Of a stretch of 64,000 bases of DNA, positions 1 through 11,130 are shown one piece after another. The translations under genes and the position numbers were made by a program. This stretch comes from Gnetum montanum (taxonomy: Eukaryota; Streptophyta; Gnetopsida; Gnetales; Gnetaceae): assembly GCA_015680685.1 (NCBI GenBank), contig MNCI01030046.1:134394-198393 (forward strand), in the 5' to 3' direction. Numbering within the stretch: the stretch's first letter is position 1; every line of letters starts with the position of its first letter. A model generated the notes under the pieces. It did not search any database. It was given only the letters and a program-made list of their open reading frames with translations, and had not been told where the DNA came from.

Positions 1-2490
1 GACGCGATTTCTCTGTTAAAGGGTTTCCCGAAACCTTATTTGGTATGGAGGTGTTTAGATGCTCAACCGCTTGTAAAGGCAAGGGTTTGGTTGGATTGTT
101 GATCCTAAGGAAAGGTCTTTTTGATGTATGATTGTTAGAACCAACTGAGAATTGAGGGTTGGGAGCCCTCGCAGTGTTGGTTTGTCGTGGTTGAGTGGGA
201 ATTACTCTAGGCTTTGTTGGAGCAGTTGGTGGTGGGGCTACTGGCGCAAGAGATGCGGATGGATTTTGAGGATAGTGTGGGTATGGAGTGTTTCCCGAAG
301 GAGGAGTGCTAAAATACTCCTGAACTCGGTAGTAACGTGGAGGGTTTATGTGATCCATAGAGTCACCTTGGGAAATCGACTGCTGCCCATAATAACCATA
401 AGGATTAGGCTGCCAGTAAGGGTACTATTGTGTTGGCGGTGGCATCCCCCATGACTGTGGATATTACCACTGTTGATGCTGCTTGATCAACTGTGGTGGA
501 GTTCCACTTGGATAATACGTTAGTGGTTGGTGGAACTGCCTTGGGTTACCTTGTGGATAAGGTAACCTTTGGGGTGTTTGCTGTTGGTTGAGTCTTGGAT
601 TAAGCGCATACACCCCAAACTCTTTAGATGTGAGATAATGGGGCAACATCCCTTAGGATGGTCATAGTGGCAGATCTCACATCCACCATCATCATCTGTG
701 TCAGAGTCCATAGCCACATCGGAGTTAGTGATTTTTCCCTTACCCTTGTTATGTGCAGGGCTTAAATCTCTCCACTTTTTCTTATCTTTGTCACTACTTT
801 GTTCTACCTTAGATTCTTCTACAATTTTTAAGATAATTTCAATTTTAGAGTGTAAGGAACTCCATACGTCATCTACCTTAGCTACTATTTCTATTATTAA
901 CTTTTGGATTGGCAAGGTTTTCTGGTTCACCAACTCTTCGATTGGTGACTGATCCTCTTCATCACAAAACTTCACTCCCTTCTTTCGAAGGGAGGGATCG
1001 CGGTTGTATTCTTCCACACTTTCCCTTTTGTGTAGCTCACCTTCTTCTTTTGCTACTTGTTCCAAGAAGCAATGTACTTCATAAGCTCTAAGTTATGAGA
1101 GTCTCCCTTGGGCATAAGTTCCAAGGGTTCTTCTAGTTTCATGCCTTAGCCCATCCACGATGTGGCGAAGTTGATCCCACTGAGCATACCCATGGCCCGG
1201 GCAATGATGTAACAATGTGTAGTAGCGGGCCATGGCAACATCTAAGGGTTCATATGTACCTTGCTTCTAGCCTTGGATCTACTTACGCAAATTGGACACT
1301 TTGGAGTACGTTTGATACTTCTCGTTGAACAGTTCTAGCATCGTACTCCACCTCCTAATGGTTTCCGGTTCTAAGGACCTATACCAACTCTCTGCTTCTT
1401 TGGTGAGTGTCCTTGGGAACAACTTAAGTTTTTGCCACTCATTTTTTATATTCTGCAAGGCACAGGCATCGTGGAATGCCTGTAAATGATTTTGTGGATC
1501 TACATTATATCCCCCTTCAAATCGTGGGATATTGTTCATGTCTAATCTTTTGATCCGACTATCTTTTAAATGCCTTGTGGGAATCCTAACTACCTCCATG
1601 ATGTCAAGCATACTTCAGGTTGCAAGTAGGGGCTCATCATGATCATCTCTTTCATGATGCCTGTGATGTCTACGTTGTTCCCTACTCTCCCTACGTCCTT
1701 GCCCTTGTGCTCTCTCTCGACTTTCCCATCGAGGTATTTCGTCCTTCTTACCTTTATCCTCACCTTTATGTTCATGATGGTTGCACCCGGATGTGGAAGG
1801 AGAGGGTGAGTGATGGGATGAAGGAGAAGAAGAAGGGGAACCAGTGCCATGATGATGTTTCTTGCCTTCTCTTCGGCTACTACGGCCCCAGTCATGGTGA
1901 CGATCTAAGTGCTCATCCTTAGCATGAGTGGTTGTTCCCTCTATGAATAGTTGGTATTCATAGGCATCAGAACCAGGGATATGTATCGTTGATCATAGGT
2001 TCTGATACCCAACCTCCTCACCATCGTTAGGAGGGGGAACATCATTTGTTAAAGAACCTTTGATAAGGGGTTCCTCATCTCCTATTTCGCTAAGGACGTG
2101 CGGGGCTTTGCTCTTCAGAAAAGTATGTTGACTCTCTTGCCTTAAGTCCCTCATATGTTGCATGTCTGTGGGATGGTAATCCCTCATCTCAAAGTCTTCA
2201 AAAACATATTCAGCAAATAGTTCTTGCATGCCAATCTATGTCAAGGCATGGAAAAGCATGCGAGAGATTAATCGGTTTGGGGGTAACACAATGTTACCTT
2301 GCAAATCTCTCCATCGCAGCTGTTCGTCTTGATGGAGAATAAAGGTAAAACTAGGGATATACTCATCGGGATGAGTATATGTCATCTTATATTGTTTAGG
2401 ACTTGGTTGATTTTGGTTATGTGTTTTATGTTGCCGACTGTCTCGTGTATGGTCCTTAGGTGGTGAGTTACTCTTATGAGAAGAAGGCAT
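1..2490 (-). pseudogene. gag: gag of element A (broken)
   Basis: Structural capsid/nucleocapsid polyprotein of a Ty3/gypsy element. The start is chosen at 2490 (MPSSHKSN), matching the start of D gag. An N-terminal block with a THPDEY motif and LRWRDLQGNIVLPP lies at 2490-2236. A Ser/His-rich linker follows, then the capsid-like core at 1611-1279 (FEGGYNVDPQNHLQAFHDAC, WYRSLEPETIRRW) and helices at 1065-700. One zinc knuckle, CEICHYDHPKGCC (CX2C-X4-H-X4-C), lies near 683-644. Breaks: stops near 2236 (TAG) and 1993 (TGA), others in the linker, and a frameshift just after the knuckle around 600-640. The Pro/Gln-rich tail continues to base 1 in another frame. No protease is reached. Confidence 0.85.
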
Positions 2491-2613
2491 TGTTATTGGT
2501 GTGCTAATTCATCGTTATATAAATTTACTCTTTTGATTAACCCGAAGGTTCATTAAGGCTCACAACGATGTGAGTGATATCCCTTATGTTCTATTTAGCG
2601 CAAAAACACTTAG

Positions 2614-2631
2614 TCCTTGGCAATGGCGCCA
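2614..2631 (-). other. Primer binding site of A (tRNA-Asp type)
   Basis: TGGCGCCATTGCCAAGGA, one base after the LTR end. It matches 15 of 18 bases of the complement of plant tRNA-Asp(GUC) 3' end; all three mismatches are G-to-A. The tRNA sequence is from general knowledge. Confidence 0.8.
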
Positions 2632-2632
2632 A

Positions 2633-3561
2633 TGATGAGTGGTGAGGTACCCCTACACTCAACCATACGAAACGAGCGTAGCATGCACGATCTGGTCGAA
2701 CTCCGCAGACTAAATGCCTACATGCCCCGTGGAACACTTGGGGTTAATCATTCGTTGTCTTCCTAGACTTACTTGTAGTTGTCACGGTGTATGGTTAAGT
2801 AAGTCCGAGGTATATGATTTTTATAGTTTTTAAAAGTTTTTCTCCTATGCTATTGGGGTAAAGGGTTGAGAAACTAGCTAACTCTAACTAAGGACTAAGT
2901 CTAAATTAACTAGCGTTAGCATCCATTCCCACTTACCGTACACACCCTGAACTATGCAACTGTGGCTACCAAACACTAATTGTTACTGGGATCACCACAC
3001 GTAACGCACGTGCTTGAAGTGGCTGCACTGAGGCACTTAACTAGCCTAAATGTAATGAGCAGCCGATTCCTTGACTAGCCGTACACATTCTTAGATGCTC
3101 GTAATCAAGTCGTACTCATTCCGCATTCTAGGAGTTGAGGGTGAGAGAACCTAATCACGATGAGCAGCCGATTCCTTGATTAGTTGTACACATTCATCAA
3201 TGCTTGTAATCAAGTCATACTCATGCTGCGCTATTGCAGGTAATAAATAACAGGTAGGAAATAACATGTAATAAAACCTATTCCATGCACTGCAAGGTTT
3301 ATCCACAAAGCTCGTCTTTATTGCCGTACACAACTTGCGTTTAGGTACAAAGCTGCTTGAATAAAGATCCGTTCACTTGGGGACTCCTACTGTGGGCACA
3401 TAGAAAATATTCTATCTCTAGAGTGATCAATCTGCCAGAGTTTCCCTACTTTAAGCCTAGGATGGGAAATAAGGGGAGTGCCGCCTCTTATTTATAGATT
3501 TGGCGGCGGACCACGATATCACGTACGCGATATCGTGGCACATGTGAATCGTGTCTCATCA
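2633..3561 (-). repeat. 5' LTR of element A
   Basis: 929 bp, opening TGATGAG and closing CTCATCA on the minus strand, an inverted repeat longer than the usual TG...CA. A TATA box (TATAAATA on the minus strand) lies near 3489-3496. Just upstream of it, at 3511-3538, is a 28-bp near-perfect palindrome whose arms are CCACGATATC and GATATCGTGG. A poly(A)-signal-like AATAAA occurs in the rc of 3313-3325. The closing 40 bp are shared with the LTRs of B, C, D and J. Confidence 0.85.
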
Positions 3562-4594
3562 TATGTGAAACTACAATTGCATCTAAAATAACAATTTTGA
3601 ACAATGTATAAAACTAAGAAAAAATTAAAAAATGTTTAGCATGTATAGAAACAAGAGCAAAGAAGACACTATATGTTGCAATAGTAAAAGTAATGGTTTT
3701 ACCTATAAAATTCTAAGTGTAGCAAACAGAGGTAATGCTATGCATTGCAACTACAAAAGTTAATTTTTTAACTATAAATGTAGGAAGTTGAGGTAACATT
3801 GTGCACTAGAACAACAAAAACTAGTTTCTGAGTTCTAAGATGCAAGGAATAGCGACAACGCTACACACTGTAATTGTAAAAAAGAGTAATAATTTTTTTG
3901 ATGCAACTAATTTTAGTATCAAATGGTGGGGTTTTTTGGGCTAAGAAGTTAGGTGAAGTCCCTTCTTTTAGCACCAAAAACTATAACAATAGAAAAAATC
4001 AATGTTAGAAACCAAAAAATTGCATGCGAAACAATTTAACTCTAGGATCCACAAGCTGTAAAAAGTATCTGAAGCACCTTAAATAGTGTGACAACTCATC
4101 TAAGGACTTAAGAAATCTATTTCTAGGCATTGTAAAATAAAAACAAACAAAAGAAGGTAAATGTGAAGTGTAGTTAAAAAATAGGAATAGAAAGCGAGAA
4201 AATATGATGAAATAAGAAAATACTACAAGATTTATCATAAATATTGAGAAAATGTTAGTGAAGGAGGGTTAAGAAGATATATATCAGAAAGCTTTAGAAG
4301 CTTGAAAATCCAAAAAATATCCTTAGAATCTAGAGTGAATGGTAGGGTGTGTTTTGCACTTAATCTGTACTAATCTCTCACCTGATTTGCATTCAGTAAT
4401 GATTGCAAAAGCTCATATTCTGATAGTGCAAAAGATTCATTGCTACTACATGATCTCTTAGGTGCAAGTGTGCTGCAAATTTTTTCCCAAAAAGATCCTA
4501 GAAATGATGCTAGATCTGGTATAAATAGGCTTTAGATCTGCTATGCTGGCATCTGTTATAATTTTGGAGCATTACTAGGTATTCTTGGACCTAA
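3562..4594. other. No gene seen
   Basis: AT-rich sequence flanking the LTR of A. Several loosely similar A-rich stretches (for example near 3640-3880) look like old decayed repeat. No coding frame, LTR end or tRNA-like box recognised. Confidence 0.6.
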
Positions 4595-4996
4595 GTGCAG
4601 TATGTGGATTCAAAACCCAAGTGCCACACGCTATCCCACATACTACAACAATTTCTATGACTTAAATTTGTAGCATATGAATTCAAAGCCCAAATTCCAC
4701 ACACTGCCCCACATGCTACCATGGTGTGTGGGGCTAAAATGTGTAGTGTGTGAGATAAAAAGGTCAATTTCTTACAACGTATGAAATATTTTATGGTTCA
4801 AATTTTAGTGTGTGAGCCACCCACATTTTTTCACCTTTGTTGCCAAATTTTGGTAGCATATTTAGACTATTTTCATGGCCCAAATTGCATCTCGTGTACA
4901 AGTTTAGCTCCACATGCTACCATAGTGTGTGTGGCTAGAATGTACAACATGTGGGACGAGAAGGCTAATTATTCATAGTGTATGAAGCACTTTGGC
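4595..4996 (+). repeat. Diverged tandem duplication, about 200-bp period
   Basis: Two diverged copies (about 4670-4795 and 4866-4996) share the order CCCAAATT, then CCACATGCTACCATGGTGTG or its variant, then GTGTGGCTA. A shorter partial copy starts near 4600. Non-coding; small ORFs across it are not conserved between copies. Confidence 0.55.
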
Positions 4997-5799
4997 CTCC
5001 ACAAGCTAAAATAAATGGTATTTCTATCATGTCAGCTACAAACCTCACTTTTTACACATTAAAAATGCCTAAAATTTACCAAAACAAGGCCACAAGGTAG
5101 TATTTTTGATCGGAAAACAAGGTAATTATGTCTACCTTCAGATTTCTATCAAATTACAATGTAGATTCTAGTTATCAGGCTTCTTGTTGATGTTTCATTA
5201 GGTGTTTCAATATAGCCATAATTAGATCATTTAAACTAGCAAAAGCTATTTGGAGGTATCCATGCCTTAGTAGAACTAAAGACCAAAAGCCATCTAAAAT
5301 GATTTATCTGAACTATCTTGGAGTAGGGTTGTAATCCTACACCAACACCTACCACATATGGTGTTGTAGTAGTCTCATGCTAGTAGACCATAAGCGACCA
5401 TGCCTCTCCTAGCATATCAAAAATAAAAATAGAAAATTCCAAGGCTACATACCCTAGTAAACTACATAGGCCCAACACAAGGTAATGTAGTCTTACTAGG
5501 CTACACAAGCCCTGAACAAGGTAGTGTGCTATAATACCCTAATTCTAAAACTCCCATTTTTTGTTGGTATTTCTTATAACTTGAACTTTGATATGTTTTT
5601 CCTACCCTATTGTTATCATAAGATAACTTTCAATTTAGTTATTAAATTTTATTATTATTATTATCATCATCATTATTTGGTGGTTTCCTATGTTGGATAT
5701 TATATTTTATACTTATAAAGCATATGTGTGCAAACCTTGTTTGGGATATTTTAGTAGATAGGTCTTAAGAATCAGTCATGACACCTAGTAGTCTAACAA
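4997..5799. other. No gene seen
   Basis: AT-rich non-coding sequence. Near 5440-5530 there are two short similar phrases around GGCTACA and CAAGGTA, but no clear unit. Confidence 0.5.
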
Positions 5800-5936
5800 T
5801 GAGGTGTTAGCCTAGTGGTAAAGACTCTTGATTTGAAATGTCCAAGTCATGGGTTAAATTCTATTGGACAATGTTGAATTATATATCTTGGGATATTATA
5901 ACTATTTTTGGTTCCAACACCACCCCCTCCCCTTAA
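5800..5936 (+). mobile_element. tRNA-derived SINE-like copy 1
   Basis: Has an internal Pol III promoter layout: A box TAGCCTAGTGG at 5808-5818 and a decayed B box GGGTTAAATTC at 5851-5861, 43 bases apart as in a tRNA. It is followed by a tRNA-unrelated part ending in a C-rich tract (near 5920-5936). Copies 2 and 3 share head, spacing and tail style. A true tRNA gene is excluded because no acceptor stem closes. Confidence 0.6.
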
Positions 5937-6575
5937 CACATGCTATTATACATCAAGATTGTGATGTGTTTACATGTGATATTTCATCGTATGCTTTTAT
6001 CTTTGATTAATTTAATATTTTATTCTTACATAAAAATGGTAGAAATACAAACTTAGCTTAAGGGGAGTTTGTTGGAGGTTTAAACACAAGACCTGTTGTA
6101 GCTTATGACCCATATGCCTACTAAATTCTCAAAGATGTCACTTTTTAGCTACAACTTCAAGGAAAAAAGCTACCAATGAAAGCTGAACAATTACCTTATT
6201 TTCTACAATATTAATTCCTTTTCATTTTGGAGACTCAAGAATGGAAAGCTTTAAGCTTGTGTTGCTATTTATTTTTTATCTTTGATTGATGTATTATTTT
6301 TTTTCTTGAGAGAGAATTTTCTTTCTCTTTATAAGAAATCCTTTAGTAAGAAGTGAATATCCATGAGGTCACTTTTGATTCTTTTCCTACCTGAGAGGAA
6401 AATTTTTTCATGATTGGTTGTAAGAATGAAAACTTGAAAAGGCATCCCCAAAACTATTGGGTTTTTCTTTAGACTCTCTCTTCAATGCTTTGATGTATTC
6501 AATTTTTTAAATATTATTATTCCTTTTTTTGAGAATACAACATTCTCCCCCTTCCACTTCCTCCCCTTATTCTCA

Positions 6576-6595
6576 ATATATATATATATATATAT
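6576..6595. repeat. (AT)n microsatellite
   Basis: About ten TA dinucleotides, just after a C-rich tract at 6543-6566 and shortly before SINE-like copy 2. Confidence 0.8.
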
Positions 6596-6609
6596 GCAAA
6601 TATAACAAC

Positions 6610-6775
6610 GAGGTGTTAACCTAGCGATAAGACTCTTGATTTAAAAGCTTTAAGTCAAGGGTTTGATTTTAGTGGGCAATGCTAAGATAGAAAGTTCTAA
6701 TTGAACTATATATCTTAGGGTGTACCTATATTATAATTATTTCAAGATTCTAACATTCTCCTTCACTTAAATAAT
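6610..6775 (+). mobile_element. tRNA-derived SINE-like copy 2
   Basis: Same head as copy 1 (GAGGTGTTA followed by the A box). A box TAACCTAGCGA at 6617-6627, B box near 6660-6670 (GGTTTGATTTT), spacing 43. The body shares TATATATCTTRGG and TTATAA with copy 1 and ends TCTAACATTCTCC. More decayed at the A box than copy 1. Confidence 0.6.
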
Positions 6776-8479
6776 ATGAGTGGATATTAAAAATAAAATA
6801 TTTTTGGAAATAAAATACATGTTTTAATTTTAGATTTAAGAAACAAGTTATTCCTAGATTTTAGTCATCCATTAGAATTACTTGTTAACCAAACCTTAGT
6901 ATGTCATGCATATAAACATGTGGCTTTCCTTGCATTAGAGGCCATCCATTTTCCTTCTTGTTATCTAAGAGATAAAGTCAAAGAGGAAGACTTTATCAAA
7001 GTAAAAGAAGAAGCCACAACCTAGGCATGTTCAACACTTCCAAATCTACATAAGTACTTCTTGGTTTCAAAGGTTTCATTTCCTTGTTTTCTATATTGAT
7101 TTGATAATGATCTTGCTTTTGATAATAGGATCTAGCAATTAATAGGAGGATCTCAACCACAGAAAGATTTTTGAGTGCATCAATCTCAAGTTGAAAATTT
7201 TATTATACCTAATTTCCTTTTGGGTTTTGATTTTTTAAGGTTATACATATGCGATGTGTTTAGGATGAAAATTGTAAAATTAATTATTTAGAGGAATTTC
7301 AATGGAATCACTTTTACCAGTATATTTCTATTGCTCTATTCAATTGCTATATAGAGTTTTATTTCATTCTAAGTTTGGAAAATAATTATTTAATTAGTTT
7401 TTCAATTTGGAAGTGTAAACATTAGGGTTTGATAATTTACATTTATACCTTTTTTTTTTCTTATCTATTTTTCCTCTATTTGGGCTTGCATACTATAAAT
7501 CTAAGTTACAACTATTATGAAATGAAATTTTGTATCTTTGATGATAATCTAGACATGTTTTAAGGTGTTCCTATTTGTCATAACTTTTTCATCACAACTT
7601 GCGATGTATGTTAATTCAATGTGACTTCTAGTAAGGGTTGTAACAAATAACAAGAAGTTCCAAGGCATCTCAAACACATCTTTGAAATGAGAATTGAATG
7701 GAATAAACATGAAATGAGTTATCCTTTCCTCCTATAGAACATGCACAAAGTTTTAGATATCAAAATTTATTGAATTTTGATCTAAAAACTAAGAATAATA
7801 AAAAAACACTTGTTACTATTCTGGTAACCTAAGAAGAGTAGACAAAAACTTGTGCAATATATTCTTACATACTTTGACAAGAGATATGAATGTGTGTGCT
7901 TGCTCTCCACCATCCTCAAATATTGTAGCTAATGTTTTTTGAATGATTCTAATGTATTTCATGAAGCTATTATTTATTGTTGATGATCATGAAGCTAGCA
8001 CAAGGGAGAGATTGGTTGGTTATAGAAAATCTTAGAATGAGTAGTGTCATCCTTTGATCTTGTAGGTGACTCTTGACTCTTGGTAGTTCCAAAAGCTTCA
8101 AAAAAATGTAAACTAGTAGGATCTAGATGCTCCTTGGTACTAAATATAAGAGACATGAATGAAATGATATAGGCATACTAGTGATGCATGCAATTAAAAT
8201 CTTAATATGCATATTAAGTAAAAATCCAACTTGGAATGAATTAATATGCTAAAACTGAGAGTGGATGGTAGCCTTTGATGATTGAATATTTTCATGTGTG
8301 ATAGTGGATGCAATTCTTTATTTATGCTTGATAATTATTTGATTCTTGTTAATTATGATATCATATGCTAACATGTGTATGATGGAGTAACCCTTGTATG
8401 TGACTCTCCAAATTTATAATATCCATGTTAGAACCCATCAAGGAAGAGCTATAATTTATTTTTTCTATTCAATTAAAAT
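6776..8479. other. No gene seen
   Basis: AT-rich non-coding sequence without recognisable coding frames, LTR ends or repeats. Confidence 0.55.
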
Positions 8480-8606
8480 GGGGAAGGGGGTGGGGGAGGG
8501 GGGAGGAGGATTTATAGAAGTTTATAACTAAGTGCTACCTAGTAAAGTCAGACCTATGACCTCAAGTTTATCAAGATAAAACCTGTACCACTAGGCTAAT
8601 ACTAGT
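8480..8606 (-). mobile_element. tRNA-derived SINE-like copy 3 with C-rich tail
   Basis: On the minus strand the A box is TAGCCTAGTGG (8598-8588), identical to copy 1. The B box GGTCTGACTTT lies at 8554-8544, 44 bases on. The element then runs into a C-rich tail at 8510-8480, which on the plus strand is an uninterrupted series of G runs. Head orientation and tail composition match copies 1 and 2. Confidence 0.55.
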
Positions 8607-10165
8607 AACTACTTTTTTCCTTTATTTTTCATCTTAGGTGAAACATGTGTTAGTGGGGATGATAATGGCTCTCGATTGAAAGCTTAAAATTTAGAAATTA
8701 GAGATTTTAGGTTAGAAATATGGTTCTATGAAAAATATGTATTTCCAATATTCCTACTATTTTGTTCTAGTACTCTTTTGGTTGGTGCAATATGGATGTA
8801 ATTTTCTAGTCTTTGGTATAGTCCATGGATTTACTTGTAGTTTATTTATTTATATTTTTGGTATTTAATCTCATGACATGATGTTTGAAATTTTGAATAT
8901 GTCTATGACTTTGATATTAATTTTTAACGTTTAGAAGTTTTGTGCATTAGTTATAAGAATTATTACTTGAAGGCTCAATGCTCATCCCACCAAGGTAGGG
9001 TCCTAGAAGGGTAGTTATATTATACTAATTTATTTTTGTTGGTTATAATTTTGATGTGATTTTTCTATGGTCATATAATCCTGCAAACTATCATTACTTA
9101 GTGTACAATACAAGTTTTTTATATAAGGGGCTTCTATTTAGTTTTAAATGGTTTATATATTTTACCATTTTATGCAAATTAATCCTTGTTTAGCTATTTG
9201 AAGAAACTTTAATAAGTTGTATATTTTTTTAAAGTAATATCTTTCTAGCCTAAGCCTAAGTTAAGGGAGGTGTTACATGCACCCTATCAGGTTATGCTAC
9301 CTCGTCATGCAACAACAAATGTTGGTGCTTTTTTCCACAACAATGTGTTCTTTTATGTTATTTATGATGTACCATCTACTATTTTTGCATGTCATTCTTG
9401 ATTGTTTGCTATTTTTGCTATCCATCTTCTCTCATGCTTCTTCATGAGTCCATTGCGTCAGCTTTGTGAGGCTTGCTACTAATTATACCTAGCCCACCTT
9501 ACCTGCCACTCCACTACTAATGCACCATAGTCACCATCCTATAGTTGCTTCCACTAATGCCTCTATAATTATAGATACTAACCAAGTTGTCTTTAGTGCT
9601 AAATATTTCACTAGAAATAGCAACAAGAAACCCTTTCCCCAAACCCTTTCTTCCATATAAGGAAAGTAACCCATCTACACCTATATCCTTTACCTCTTGG
9701 ATGCTAGGAGGTAGAGATGGACGTATTGATGGGTGTCAATCTATACTATTATCATATATCTCACAGAAGAGGGCTAGGAATTTTTCTAAAATAATAGTTA
9801 AGAAAAATTTCAATATGAAAAACATGATAACTTATTAACAATTTAGAAAAAGAGTGAAGTAATATCCATTGGTGGAAAAATTAGAAAATTAAGTGCACTT
9901 ATGTTAAAGTAAGATTAGGATGGGTGAACTCTTGTGAAGGCTTATTTTGTGTTTTATTTTTTCCCTAAATTATTCCTTCGTACCATGTAATCTGACAACT
10001 ATAATTTTTAGTTCAAAATTTTTTTACCAAATGAATAGTTATTTGTAGCTAATTTTAGTCTTTTGTGCATGATTTTGAGATTAATATAGTCATGTGAGAA
10101 TTCAAAGATTCTATAGTCATAACTTCTCATAAATAATGGCCTTATAATCTTATAACTCTAGCTAT
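8607..10165. other. No gene seen
   Basis: Non-coding. An open frame at 9587-9838 has no recognisable domain and ordinary AT-rich composition; I treat it as chance. Confidence 0.5.
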
Positions 10166-10989
10166 TGATGAGTTGTGTTTTGGGTGATTGCAATATCGCG
10201 TACGCGATATTGTGTGAGGAGCAAGGCTGCGATATCGTAGCCTATCTCCTCATCTATAAATAAGAGGTAGAAAGATTAGTCAGGCATTAGTGAGTTTTTA
10301 GAGTTAGTTTTGATTTTAGTTTTCATTTTCTCTCTCTCAACCTTTTTCCTCTTCATGTATGCCTGCAGTGTAGTGATTGTAATTGTACGACATCCTTATT
10401 CAAGTGTGATGTACTTGGACGCACATATGACCGGAAATAAAGATTGAGATTACTTCATCATTACAGCATTCACTTAGTTTAATTATTTAATTATTTAATT
10501 TTTATTATTATTTACTACTTTCCTAGTTAATGTCTCTCACCCTTAAACTCATGTTAAAACGTGGAATGAGTATGACTTGATTACGAGCATTTAAGTGTGA
10601 CTACTTGGTAACCTAGTAGCATACCTAGGATCTGCGCTTGGTAATCCTAGTGGTAGTCATGCATGAAGTCCAAGATGTGTACGAGTAATCAAGGAACGGA
10701 TGCTCATTGCACTTAGGCTAGCTAGATTCTTTCACCCTTTCTCTTCTAGATTAGTGAATCTTACTTTCCATTAGGAGTAGTGTTAGATTAGAAACCACAT
10801 CATACACCTCACTCTAGACTAAACCATACGTGACAAAGATAATACTAGTCCAAGTGGGAAGACAACGAACTGTGACCTAAGGCTAACTGTCTAGATGCCA
10901 CAACTAGTCTGTCTGTGGAGTTTGACTGAATCGCGTGTGTAACACTCGTATTTGTATGGTTGAGTGTAGGGGTACCTCGCCACTCATCA
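10166..10989 (+). repeat. 5' LTR of element B
   Basis: 824 bp, TGATGAG at 10166 to CTCATCA at 10989. U3 holds a perfect 22-bp palindrome at 10191-10212 (half-site CAATATCGCGT) and a near-palindrome at 10225-10242 around CGATATCG. TATAAATA lies at 10255-10262 and AATAAA near 10436-10441. The end of the LTR carries the superfamily block TATGGTTGAGTGTAGGGG. Confidence 0.9.
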
Positions 10990-10990
10990 T

Positions 10991-11008
10991 TGGTGCCGTT
11001 GCTGGGGA
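10991..11008 (+). other. Primer binding site of B (tRNA-Asp type)
   Basis: TGGTGCCGTTGCTGGGGA, one base after the LTR. 16 of 18 bases match the tRNA-Asp complement; both mismatches are C-to-T. Confidence 0.85.
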
Positions 11009-11130
11009 TAGTGCTAGTTATCTAGATTAGTTATATCATACAAGGTCACTATATAAGGACTTAACAATATATCTTTTAGAAGAAATAGTTATAAAAAGTC
11101 ACATCTAAATTCACACACAATTTCACAACT

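Larger units (their letters stand above)
1..3561 (-). mobile_element. Athila-like Ty3/gypsy element A, 5' part
   Basis: Read on the minus strand this is the 5' end of an LTR retrotransposon: LTR, tRNA-Asp-type primer site, short leader, then a gag frame that leaves the window at base 1 before the protease. Gag and LTR closely match element D at the other end of the window, so both are one family. Pol is not in the window. The lineage call rests on the primer site, the gag type with a single knuckle, and the pol of the related elements C and E. Clade assignment within the non-chromovirus Ty3/gypsy group is inference. Confidence 0.85.

Noticed and set aside
5800-6775. True tRNA genes
   Set aside because: A and B boxes are present but no acceptor stem or anticodon arm closes, and the sequences continue into non-tRNA tails.
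9587-9838. Small host gene
   Set aside because: 83 codons, no domain, no promoter or splice context; likely chance.
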